In this document: positions 1 to 6,671 of the stretch, in pieces | How the letters are laid out: every line of letters begins with the position of its first letter | Numbering within the stretch: position 1 is the stretch's first letter | Source: an uncultured Tessaracoccus sp. | Lineage (GTDB): Bacteria > Actinomycetota > Actinomycetes > Propionibacteriales > Propionibacteriaceae | Reading direction: 5' to 3' | Assembly: GCF_947255005.1 (NCBI RefSeq) | Contig: NZ_CAMYFI010000065.1 | Span: 1-12,404, forward strand | DNA length: 12,404 nt | Made by a program: the position numbers and the translations under genes | The notes under the pieces: generated by a model | Seen by the model: only the letters and a program-made list of their open reading frames with translations | The model's database searches: none | What the model was told of the DNA's origin: nothing

Positions 1-5
1 GCGCA

Positions 6-11
6 TAGACT
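6..11 (+). promoter_or_regulatory. -10 box of a leaderless gene
   Basis: TAGACT fits the actinobacterial TANNNT -10 consensus and ends 7 bases before the ATG at 19, the geometry of a leaderless transcript. No Shine-Dalgarno sequence lies before that ATG. The -35 region is outside the window. The same hexamer precedes the polyprenyl synthetase gene near 10162. Confidence 0.45.
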
Positions 12-18
12 GCCCGAC

Positions 19-1143
19 ATGATCGTCGTCGAAGGAAGCACGCTGGCGGGCATGGCCGTCGCCGCTCGTCTGGCCCGACTTGGGCACACCGTAGTGCTCG
101 CCGGCGACGACGTGCCGCGCACTCCGCTTGACCATCTCGAGCTTCCCGCCGCATGGCGTGATCTCTTCAAGAAAACCGGGCGCCCGCTCGCCGGAACGCT
201 CGGCTCCCTCGGGCTCTCACTCGAAGCGGCACCGCCGGTGACGTACCTCCTCCCCTGCGGCACTGAGCTGGTGCTACCCGACGAGCGCGGCGGCCAGTAC
301 TACGCCATTCGCGACGCCCTCGGCCAAACCCAAGCGGAACGCTGGCGCGATCTCGTCGACGAGCTCGACGGCGTGTGGGCCGCGCTGCGCCGTTTCGGCG
401 TCGAGGCCCCGAACCGTCCCTCCACCCCCGACGACCGCCGAGCGCTCTGGCTACACCGCACGCTGGCAGACGTCGCAGACCGCGCCGGGAAGATGGCGCC
501 CATCATCCTCGCAGAAGCTCACTTCGCAGGCACCGATTCGCGCAAGGCGCCGGCGCTTGTCGCGGTACGGCAATCCATCGTGCGCATCTTCGGGCGCCAC
601 CGCCTCGTCGACGAGCAGGGTCGCACGGCAGACGCGTCGGCCCTCATCTCGTTGCTGGAACGCCGCCTCACCGAACGATTCGTCCGACGAAGCCCCACAC
701 CGCCCGGCGGGGTCACCGTCGACGCACGGCCAGCACTGCCCCAAGGCCGCTGGCGCCGACCCCGCCCCGCGCTCACCCCCGCCGCCCAGCCCGCAGAACC
801 CGGTGCGGCGGCGGAGATCGTCGACCTCACTGGGCCGGCCCCCATCCGCACTATCCGTGGCGAGCAGCGCGCCACACGCCTCGACTACACGCAGGCCACA
901 CCCAACATCGACGCCGGCCTCGCGCCCGACGACGCCCGCCGCTGGCTACGCCGCCCCACCCCGAGCGCCCACCATGCCAGCGCGGCCTGCGTCGCCGGTG
1001 GCGCGCCGTGGGCGGAACTGATGAGCGCAGCGCTCACCGTCTACGCGCTGCACGAGGAACTCACGGGCGAAGACTGCCGCCCGACGAACCGTGCCTTCAC
1101 CATGCCGCCTATTCGTCGCGAGGCTCCCGGTCACGACGCGTAA
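19..1143 (+). CDS. Rossmann-fold FAD/NAD(P)-binding-like protein, degenerate amine-oxidase/phytoene-desaturase type
   Basis: The 374-residue product begins with a dinucleotide-binding fold (residues 2-30): a hydrophobic strand, a Gly-rich turn ending in AGM, an Ala-rich helix, then GHTVVLAGDD, whose acidic end could hold a ribose. The classical GxGxxG is imperfect (EGSTLAG). Around residues 190-222 an FGRHRLVDEQG segment followed by a leucine-rich helix resembles the conserved glycine-rich segment of flavin amine oxidases and phytoene desaturases. Residues about 230-265 are a Pro/Ala-rich stretch of low complexity. I see no clear C-terminal FAD motif, so catalytic activity is uncertain. The ATG at 19 follows a -10-like TAGACT with no ribosome binding site, suggesting leaderless expression. 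The 3' end overlaps the convergent ccdA-like gene by 35 bases. Family is inferred; substrate unknown. Confidence 0.7.
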   Translation: MIVVEGSTLAGMAVAARLARLGHTVVLAGDDVPRTPLDHLELPAAWRDLFKKTGRPLAGTLGSLGLSLEAAPPVTYLLPCGTELVLPDERGGQYYAIRDALGQTQAERWRDLVDELDGVWAALRRFGVEAPNRPSTPDDRRALWLHRTLADVADRAGKMAPIILAEAHFAGTDSRKAPALVAVRQSIVRIFGRHRLVDEQGRTADASALISLLERRLTERFVRRSPTPPGGVTVDARPALPQGRWRRPRPALTPAAQPAEPGAAAEIVDLTGPAPIRTIRGEQRATRLDYTQATPNIDAGLAPDDARRWLRRPTPSAHHASAACVAGGAPWAELMSAALTVYALHEELTGEDCRPTNRAFTMPPIRREAPGHDA

Positions 1144-1924
1144 CCGCCCACCACGTCAACAACCCGACGACCACCGCGAGCCCCAGCAACACCGCCACGT
1201 CAGGGACGGCCTCGGCCCAGCGCCACAGCGTCGACTCCAACTGCAGCTGCTGCGTCGCGTCGAAGATGCCACCCAGCGCGCCGGTGGCGTCGCTAGCAAG
1301 AAACACCACGCCCATCACGACGAAAAGCGCACCCGCCACGAGGCCCCACACCGTCGTGCGCAACGGACCAACGACAACCTCGCGCGGCCGCAGCCGCTCA
1401 GCCATGCGCCCCGCGTCCCAAAACAACGCCAGCAGCGCGAGCGGCAGCACCATGCCTGCGGCAAAGAGGGAAAGCATCATGGCCCCATACAGCCACGAGG
1501 CAGATACGACGACGAACGTCAGCACCGCACCAAGTAGCGGCCCAGTGCAGGCGCCAGCCAAGCCGTAGACAGCGCCCAGCGCGAGGATGGCGAGCCCGCT
1601 CGTCCCGCCCCTCGAGCGCAGCCCGGGCATGGGGATGGAGACGCCAGCCATGGTGAGTACGCCGATGACGATGAGCAGCACACCGCCCACCACCGCGATC
1701 GCGTGACGATGAGTGATGAGGATGGAGCCTAGCGTTCCGGCGGCCATGCCGAGCGGGACGAGGGTGAGCAGCATGCCCAGCATGAACAGCCCCACCCTGC
1801 CGAGCAGCGTCGCCCTACGGGTGCCGAACGCGATGGCGAAAAAACTCGGCAACAGCATGGCCGAGCACGGGCTGAAGATGGCCGCCACCCCACCGAGGAA
1901 CGAGGCCGCCCAGCCGAGCGTCAC
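1109..1924 (-). CDS. ccdA: CcdA-like thiol-disulfide transporter, membrane protein
   Basis: This 271-residue protein is almost wholly hydrophobic, with about six transmembrane helices. It matches the CcdA/DsbD transmembrane family, which passes electrons from cytoplasmic thioredoxin to extracytoplasmic thiol proteins. The two expected intramembrane cysteines are visible: Cys20 in SPCSAMLLP of the first helix and Cys126 in GACTGPLLG of the fourth. The GTG start at 1924 shares the sequence GTGA with the stop of the upstream DsbA-like gene (4-base overlap), so translation is probably coupled and the two proteins likely work as partners. The tail is charged (TRRDREPRDE). Its 3' end overlaps the convergent gene by 35 bases. 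No haem-maturation genes are adjacent, so whether it serves cytochrome c maturation or general thiol reduction cannot be told here. Confidence 0.85.
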   Translation of the reverse strand: MTLGWAASFLGGVAAIFSPCSAMLLPSFFAIAFGTRRATLLGRVGLFMLGMLLTLVPLGMAAGTLGSILITHRHAIAVVGGVLLIVIGVLTMAGVSIPMPGLRSRGGTSGLAILALGAVYGLAGACTGPLLGAVLTFVVVSASWLYGAMMLSLFAAGMVLPLALLALFWDAGRMAERLRPREVVVGPLRTTVWGLVAGALFVVMGVVFLASDATGALGGIFDATQQLQLESTLWRWAEAVPDVAVLLGLAVVVGLLTWWAVTRRDREPRDE

Positions 1925-2709
1925 GATTCTGCCTTCGCCAGCTCCGCATCGATGGTCTGCTTGAACACCTCCGCGGGCTGCGCGCCAGCAATGAACTGCG
2001 TGTGCACAAGGAATGACGGCACGGAGCTCAGCCCGAACCGCTGCGCTTCGTACGATTCGGCCAGCACCGCATTGCGCAGCTCCTCCGAGCCCAGGTCTTC
2101 CTTGAACTTCGTCAAATCGGACACGCCCACACTCTGCGCGACGTCTGTGACGACGGCCTCGTCGACGGGCGGATGGCCCTTGTTGGGCAGCTTCACAAAC
2201 AGTGCGTCCATGAACTCGATCTGCTTGCCTTGCTTGCCCGCGGCGCGCGCCGCGATGGCGGCGTATTCCGAGTCGGGCCCAAACATGGCAAAGTCACGGA
2301 ATTCGATGCGCAACTTACCCTCGTCGACGTAGCGCTGCAGCTGAGGGAGCGTCTCCTCATTGAACGCGGAACAGAATGGGCACCTGTAGTCGAACCACTC
2401 CGTCATCACAACTGGCGCATCAACGTCACCGATTGCCGCTGGGTCGTCGGGATTGCGCTTGGGAATGGAGAGCAGCAGTTCATCTTGCGACTGCTCCTGA
2501 CTCCCCTGCCCCTGATGGTCGCCGCTTGATTCCCTTTGCGCGGCGCCGCCCGTCGCGTCGCCGGATGAGGGGGCGGGCGACGGCGCGGAACTCGTCGGGC
2601 TCGACGTTGAGGCACCGTCGCGAGAGGTGAGCAGCGCCGCACCACCGAGCATCAATACGGCGATGATGACACCAACGACGATGTACAGCGGCTTAACTTT
2701 ATGCTCCAC
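1921..2709 (-). CDS. Membrane-anchored DsbA-family thiol:disulfide oxidoreductase
   Basis: The 262-residue protein has a short basic N-terminus, one hydrophobic segment (residues 7-27) that should act as signal anchor, and a Ser/Pro/Gly/Gln-rich linker (about 31-76) that would hold the domain away from the membrane. The C-terminal domain is a DsbA/thioredoxin_4 fold: WFDYRCPFC gives the CPFC active site (Cys110, Cys113), and Val230-Pro231 in SSVPSF is the expected cis-proline loop. CPxC sites with an inserted helical domain are typical of actinobacterial exported oxidases or isomerases. The start is GTG at 2709, with AAAGG about 8 bases upstream. The gene overlaps the CcdA-like gene by 4 bases, forming a two-gene thiol-redox operon, and diverges from the HelR-like gene. 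Confidence 0.88.
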   Translation of the reverse strand: MEHKVKPLYIVVGVIIAVLMLGGAALLTSRDGASTSSPTSSAPSPAPSSGDATGGAAQRESSGDHQGQGSQEQSQDELLLSIPKRNPDDPAAIGDVDAPVVMTEWFDYRCPFCSAFNEETLPQLQRYVDEGKLRIEFRDFAMFGPDSEYAAIAARAAGKQGKQIEFMDALFVKLPNKGHPPVDEAVVTDVAQSVGVSDLTKFKEDLGSEELRNAVLAESYEAQRFGLSSVPSFLVHTQFIAGAQPAEVFKQTIDAELAKAES

Positions 2710-2744
2710 GTACGAACCTTTACTGTTTCCGGGCGAGAACGGGC

Positions 2745-2750
2745 TAAACT
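2745..2750 (+). promoter_or_regulatory. Putative -10 box for the HelR-like gene
   Basis: TAAACT fits TANNNT and lies in the short divergent spacer between the DsbA-like and HelR-like genes. It would give a leader of roughly 27 bases containing GAGG before the TTG start. The -35 is weak (TTTACT-like near 2719, with long spacing). TATTCT at 2763-2768 is an alternative. Confidence 0.3.
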
Positions 2751-2773
2751 GAACAGTCAGCCTATTCTCGAGT

Positions 2774-2777
2774 GAGG
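2774..2777 (+). promoter_or_regulatory. Ribosome binding site deciding a TTG start
   Basis: GAGG lies 6 bases before TTG at 2784. The alternative in-frame GTG at 2772 has no such motif upstream and itself overlaps this site, so TTG is the better start. Confidence 0.5.
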
Positions 2778-2783
2778 ATCACA

Positions 2784-4976
2784 TTGACCATATCGCGGGA
2801 TGCACTAGAGCACGAGATCGCGGTGGAGCAGGCGCACGTCGACACGGTGTACGCCAACCTGGACATCGCCGCGGCGAGCGCGAAGGAATTGGCGCGGCAG
2901 GGGCAGGAGATCTTCGTCAGTGATCGCGCTGACTTCGTACGCGAGGAAGATGGCACCGCGCTGTTCGAGCGCGACGCGTTCGCCTACCAGGCAGCCCGCC
3001 GGATGGCGGTGCTTGACGCCGAACACGAAGGTCTGGTGTTCGGGCGACTCGACCTCACCGACGGCGAAATCCGCTACGTCGGACGCCTCGGGGTGCGCGA
3101 CGACGACTACGAGCCGCTCGTGATTGACTGGCGCGCTCCCGCCGCCGAACCGTTCTACCGCGCCACCCAGGCCGACCCGATGCAAGTGATCCGTCGACGG
3201 GTATTGCGCTGCCGCGAAGAGCGCGTGCTGGGGCTCGAAGACGACCTGCTCGACACCTCCGTCGAGACCGACCTCCCCATCTTCGGCGAGGGTGCGCTCA
3301 TGGCTGCCGTCACCCGCTCGCGAGGCCGTCAGATGCGCGACATCGTCGCCACTATCCAGGCCGAGCAGGACGAGGCGATTCGTGCACCCTACCGTGGGGT
3401 TACCGTCATCGCGGGCGGCCCGGGCACTGGCAAGACCGTCGTGGCGCTGCACCGCGCCGCCTTCCTGCTCTACACCAACCGTGCTCGGCTGGAGCGCGGC
3501 GGCGTGCTGGTCGTCGGCCCGAGCGCGGTGTTCATGAACTACATCGAGCGTGTGCTGCCGAGCCTCGGCGAGGACTCCGTCACGCTGAAAGCCATCGGCC
3601 AGGTGGCCACGGACACCGTCGGGATGGCGAGCGAACGCACCGACAGCGCCCTCGCCGCCACGGTCAAGGGTTCGTGGGCGATGTTCAAGCTGCTCCGTCG
3701 GCTCGTACGTCTACCTATGAACGACGAGGACACCCCCCGCGTGCGAGTCACCATCAAGGGCGAAGTGCTCACCTGCGAGGGCAAGGAACTCGAGCTCATT
3801 CGAGACCACGTTCTCGCCTCTACGCGCTTCAACCAGGGACGCGAGCAGGCGCGCGAGCTCATCGTCGAAGCTCTCGCCGCGAAGCTCCCCGACGACGTGG
3901 ATGTGGAAGACACCAATGTGCCCGACTACATCCGCGAGCACCCGTCGCTCACGATGTTCATGCACGCCTGGTGGCCGGTGCTGAGCGCGCCCAGGGTGTT
4001 GGCGCGCCTGGCTGATCCGGGCGTCGTCGCAAAGGTCGCGCGAGGGCTGAACAAGGAGGAGCAGCGAGCGCTCGCCGAATCGTTCGCATGGCTCGATGGC
4101 ATCGACCCGGTGCAGGAGACCCCGCGGCACTGGTCCGTCGCTGACATCGCGCTACTCGACGAGCTCGTCAGCATCCTGGGCCCGGAGCCAGAAGAGGAAG
4201 AGTTCGACCCGCTCACGCTGCTCGACGATGATGTGAACGAGCTCGTCAGCATCGCCGACCGCATGGCGAAGCGGGATGCGGACGACCTCGACGACGACCC
4301 CCAGCACACCTACGCCCACATCCTCGTCGACGAGTCGCAGGACGTGACGCCCATGCAGTGGCGGATGCTTCGCCGACGCGGCCCCCAGGCTTCCTGGACT
4401 ATCGTCGGCGACCCGGCCCAGTCGTCGTTCCCCCGCCCGGAGGAGACGCAGAAGGCGCTCGACGAGATCGTCGGGCGTGGGCAGTACCGGCGCTTTGTGC
4501 TGTCCACCAACTACCGCTCCCCCAGCGAGGTATTCGACCTCGCCTCGAAGGTCATCACGAAAGTGCATCCCGACGCGCTCCTTCCGCGCGCGGTCCGCAG
4601 CACCGGCGTCAAGCCCAAGCTCACCAGCGCAGCCCAGAAGAACCTCGACGAGACGCTGCGCCAGGAGCTCATGGCGCTGGCTGGCCAGGTCGTGGGAACC
4701 ATCGGCGTGATCGTGGCACCGTCGAGGCAAGAAGCCATCACCAAGTTGGTGCTGAGCGACCCGCAGCTCGCGGCCTTCGAGCAGCGCCTTTTCATCGTCA
4801 CTGCGCTGCAGGCGAAGGGCCTGGAGTACGACGGTGTGTGCGTCGTCGCTCCCGACGAGATCATCGCCGAGGCGCCAGGGGGTGAGCGGGTGCTCTACGT
4901 CGCCCTCACCCGCGCCACGCAGCGTCTGGTCGCCATCGACCTCGACTCCTCGAACTGGCGCGAGCTCCTCGCCTAA
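2784..4976 (+). CDS. helR: HelR/HelD-type RNA polymerase recycling motor ATPase (UvrD-like superfamily 1)
   Basis: About 730 residues with the full set of superfamily 1 motor motifs: Walker A GGPGTGKT (211-218), Walker B DESQD (516-520), motif III VGDPAQSS (541-548), STNYRSP (574-580), a QAKGLEYDGV motif V, and ALTRAT (707-712). The N-terminal part has a coiled-coil start followed by YVGRLGVRDDDYEPLVIDWRAP, diagnostic of the HelD family rather than UvrD or PcrA repair helicases. Length and motifs fit the actinobacterial class II group, which binds RNA polymerase, opens its clefts and removes stalled polymerase; Streptomyces HelR proteins of this group protect against rifamycins. Start TTG at 2784 is preferred over GTG at 2772 because GAGG is well spaced before it. 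The gene is monocistronic and diverges from the dsbA-ccdA pair. A drug-resistance role is inference. Confidence 0.85.
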   Translation: MTISRDALEHEIAVEQAHVDTVYANLDIAAASAKELARQGQEIFVSDRADFVREEDGTALFERDAFAYQAARRMAVLDAEHEGLVFGRLDLTDGEIRYVGRLGVRDDDYEPLVIDWRAPAAEPFYRATQADPMQVIRRRVLRCREERVLGLEDDLLDTSVETDLPIFGEGALMAAVTRSRGRQMRDIVATIQAEQDEAIRAPYRGVTVIAGGPGTGKTVVALHRAAFLLYTNRARLERGGVLVVGPSAVFMNYIERVLPSLGEDSVTLKAIGQVATDTVGMASERTDSALAATVKGSWAMFKLLRRLVRLPMNDEDTPRVRVTIKGEVLTCEGKELELIRDHVLASTRFNQGREQARELIVEALAAKLPDDVDVEDTNVPDYIREHPSLTMFMHAWWPVLSAPRVLARLADPGVVAKVARGLNKEEQRALAESFAWLDGIDPVQETPRHWSVADIALLDELVSILGPEPEEEEFDPLTLLDDDVNELVSIADRMAKRDADDLDDDPQHTYAHILVDESQDVTPMQWRMLRRRGPQASWTIVGDPAQSSFPRPEETQKALDEIVGRGQYRRFVLSTNYRSPSEVFDLASKVITKVHPDALLPRAVRSTGVKPKLTSAAQKNLDETLRQELMALAGQVVGTIGVIVAPSRQEAITKLVLSDPQLAAFEQRLFIVTALQAKGLEYDGVCVVAPDEIIAEAPGGERVLYVALTRATQRLVAIDLDSSNWRELLA

Positions 4977-4985
4977 CTATTCAAT

Positions 4986-5025
4986 GTGTGAGATTTGTTG
5001 CGGTTTTCCGCAATAGATCTCACAC
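4986..5025 (+). terminator. Strong hairpin after the HelR-like gene (terminator or palindromic repeat)
   Basis: GTGTGAGAT (4986-4994) and ATCTCACAC (5017-5025) pair perfectly, as do TTGCGG (4998-5003) and CCGCAA (5008-5013), around a TTTT loop. The 3-base middle (TTG facing TAG) pairs as U-G, U-A, G-U in plus-strand RNA, giving an uninterrupted 18-bp RNA stem; minus-strand RNA would have A-C mismatches there. It begins 9 bases after the HelR stop, so termination is likely, but no U-tract follows. It could also be a dispersed palindromic element. Confidence 0.6.
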
Positions 5026-5096
5026 TGTGATGCCCTTCGACGATGGTGCGGCGCGGTCACGCTTCGCGAAACTTTCATGACACGCCGGATACAAAC

Positions 5097-5360
5097 GCGC
5101 GCGAGTACACCCAACGCAAGGGGGAGACGCACGCCGTCGCCGATGCGCTGTACGAGATGGAGCAGCCGCGCACCTCGGCTGACGCGGTGCCGACGAAGCC
5201 CGAGGGTGCGCTGCTGGCCCTGGGTGACCGCTTCGACCTGCTGGCTTCGATGTTCGCCCTGGGCGCGAAGCCGACCGGCTCGTCGGATCCGTTCGGTCTG
5301 CGACGCGCCGCGCTCGGCTTGGTGCGCATCCTGCGCGAGGTGCCCGGCATGGAGAAGATC
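5097..5360 (+). pseudogene. glyS: Fragment of glycyl-tRNA synthetase beta subunit
   Basis: The plus-strand frame reads AREYTQRKGE, then ALLALGDRFDLLASMFALG, then KPTGSSDPFGLRRAALGLVRIL. This matches the conserved core of the bacterial-type glycyl-tRNA synthetase beta subunit (compare GDKDPFALRRAALGVLRI in E. coli). Only about 90 residues of a roughly 650-700 residue subunit are present: there is no start region, and the homology stops near 5360, where a reversed murQ fragment begins. The frame stays open beyond this point, but only as antisense of other genes. It cannot encode a working synthetase. It is probably a recombination scar, perhaps from a tandem or fused alpha-beta glyS gene elsewhere. 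The exact left limit (5050-5100) is uncertain. Confidence 0.75.
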
Positions 5361-5362
5361 AC

Positions 5363-5498
5363 GGTGCGCGACGGCGTCGGTCACCTCGGCGTCGGCGGCG
5401 TTCATGACCCGGACGAGTTCGGCGACGTCGCGGGTGTCCAGACCCGTGAAGCGCGGGTCGACGCCCTCGGTGGCCAGGTTGGTGGGCAGTTCGGTCAT
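5363..5498 (-). pseudogene. murQ: 5' fragment of murQ (N-acetylmuramic acid 6-phosphate etherase)
   Basis: From an ATG at 5498 the minus strand reads MTELPTNLATEGVDPRF, then TGLDTRDVAELVRVMNAADAEVTDAVA, which fits the N-terminus of MurQ (TE-rNP...LD-LS-EI-RLMNxED-xVPxAV). A good ribosome binding site (GGGAGG, about 9 bases upstream) is preserved. MurQ is normally about 300 residues, but homology ends after about 45. The frame then runs antisense through the glyS fragment to 4977, with a His/Arg/Gln-rich translation unlike MurQ. The SIS sugar-phosphate domain is absent, so this is a truncated gene. It lies 45 bases downstream of the three-gene operon on the same strand and may still be transcribed. 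Confidence 0.65.
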
Positions 5499-5543
5499 GA
5501 CCCCATCCTCCCGCGTTTCAGGGCCGCGGTGACTGAGGCGGGG

Positions 5544-6320
5544 TCAGCGCCAGCCGCCACTGTCCATGGCAGGCTTCGCAGGCCACGGGGAGTTACGAAC
5601 AGACGTGGCGATGCCGCGGAGCCGCTCGGCGGCTGTGGCGCGGGCGGCGTCCATGTCTGTCAGGGTGGCGAATGCAATTGCCGCAACGACGGCGCCGAGG
5701 ACGGCGATCACCAGGCTCACGATGGCGACAACGACGTCCGCTCCTCCGGATGGGATTGCAAGTACAAGGCCGACGACCGCAGCCACCAGCCCGGCGAGGG
5801 CGATCGCGAGGCTGATCACGGCCACCAGTACTCCCACGAAATAGCTGTCGTAGTCACCCTCGAGATCTCCGAGGATCTCGCAGAAGTCCTCGATGGCGTC
5901 GCGCAGGTTCTGCAGCTTGGTGGGCAGGGACTGGATTTTGTCGCGATAGTACTGGGTGTTCCCGGAGTCCCAGTCGTCGCCACGTGGGCCCAGTGAGCCC
6001 TGTCCCACGGCGGATTCTGCCGTCGAGAAGTCCACCCCGCAGTACTGGGGGCCGGTGTTCTTGACCGCTGTGTAGTCGTTGATCTCCCGGAGGATCAACT
6101 CCACCGTCGGGTCCGTCTTGGGCTGGATGGTGATGAACTCACGCACCGCCTCCTGCGCCTTGTTCTCAGCCTTCTGCTTCATCCAGTCCGGCACCCACGA
6201 CTGGCCGGAGATTTTGTTCAGCGCGTCCTGGCAGGCGGGGCCGGTCTTCCTGTCGGCCTCTGCCAGGTTACGGTTGATCTCTTCAATCTTGGTCCGGATC
6301 TCTTCAACGGTGTCGCTCAT
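5544..6320 (-). CDS. Unrecognised protein with a C-terminal hydrophobic hairpin, type VII-like cassette
   Basis: 258 residues, no family recognised. Residues 1-150 are soluble and mostly helical with charged coiled-coil-like stretches (TVEEIRTKIEEINRNLAEADRK at the start; KLQNLRDAIEDFCEILGDLEG near 135-155) and three cysteines (30, 94, 147). Residues 161-190 and 194-221 are two long hydrophobic helices separated by PSGGAD, a membrane hairpin. The tail (222-258) is basic, then Pro/Gly-rich. Start ATG at 6320 is chosen because it lies 4 bases after the stop of the preceding gene; the frame is open upstream to 6506, but that stretch is antisense-like overlap of the upstream gene. Third gene of a tightly packed operon after an ESX-like gene, so it may be a secreted or pore-forming partner. 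That role is inference. Confidence 0.7.
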   Translation of the reverse strand: MSDTVEEIRTKIEEINRNLAEADRKTGPACQDALNKISGQSWVPDWMKQKAENKAQEAVREFITIQPKTDPTVELILREINDYTAVKNTGPQYCGVDFSTAESAVGQGSLGPRGDDWDSGNTQYYRDKIQSLPTKLQNLRDAIEDFCEILGDLEGDYDSYFVGVLVAVISLAIALAGLVAAVVGLVLAIPSGGADVVVAIVSLVIAVLGAVVAAIAFATLTDMDAARATAAERLRGIATSVRNSPWPAKPAMDSGGWR

Positions 6321-6324
6321 GTCC

Positions 6325-6666
6325 TCACAGTCCTGATGTTGCGATGAGAATGGAGATCTGCGCGGCATACTCTGTGTTCGCCGACTCCATCTCCAAGTAG
6401 TTCCGGCCGGTCTGCGAGATCGCCCCGGCCAGCGAGTAAAGCAGGTCCCCACCCGCGTCCAGGGAGACGTCCATGTCATCAAGGACCGCATTACGGGCGT
6501 CGTCATAGGCAGCTTTCACGGCAGCAAGATTGGTGTCGGCCGCAACATTGAACTGGATGGCACTCGTCGATGAGTGGACGCCCCGCACTGCAGTCTCGGC
6601 GTCCTCAAGGTTGCCCTTCTCCTCCACAAACCATTCCAGTCTGGTCTTGAGTTCCTCGAATCCCAT
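6325..6666 (-). CDS. Small helical ESX/WXG100-like protein with YxxxE motif
   Basis: 113 residues, predicted almost wholly helical, the size and composition of ESX/WXG100 or PE-like type VII secretion substrates. The central WxG turn is not present, so family membership is not proven. Near the C-terminus NYLEMESAN holds Tyr90-x-x-x-Glu94, which fits the YxxxD/E export signal of mycobacterial type VII substrates, followed by the Asn-rich helix often seen there (ANTEYAAQ). ATG at 6666 follows AGGGA within the tail of the upstream gene; only 5 bases separate it from that gene's stop, and 4 bases separate its own stop from the next start. Likely co-translated with both neighbours. No secretion ATPase or membrane component is in the window. 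Confidence 0.7.
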   Translation of the reverse strand: MGFEELKTRLEWFVEEKGNLEDAETAVRGVHSSTSAIQFNVAADTNLAAVKAAYDDARNAVLDDMDVSLDAGGDLLYSLAGAISQTGRNYLEMESANTEYAAQISILIATSGL

Positions 6667-6671
6667 GTTCC

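Noticed and set aside
375..1568. Long plus-strand open frame of 397 codons
   Set aside because: Its translation is Arg/Pro/His-rich and low in hydrophobic residues; it overlaps the Rossmann gene in another frame and is antisense to the CcdA-like gene. Typical GC-rich shadow frame.
2710..2783. Rifamycin-associated element upstream of the HelR-like gene
   Set aside because: No inverted repeat resembling the known 19-base element is visible in the spacer.
5499..5545. GACCCC ... GGGGTC inverted repeat between murQ fragment and operon
   Set aside because: Six-base arms about 35 bases apart with no supporting stem are expected by chance in GC-rich DNA.
5043..5996. Plus-strand open frame of 317 codons as one gene
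   Set aside because: Only residues about 19-106 match a real family (GlyS); the rest is antisense of the murQ fragment and of the 258-residue protein, so it is a chance extension of a gene fragment.
6320..6506. 62-residue N-terminal extension of the 258-residue protein
   Set aside because: The extension overlaps the upstream ESX-like gene, is Trp/Arg/Thr-rich and unlike real protein; ATG at 6320 sits right after that gene's stop.
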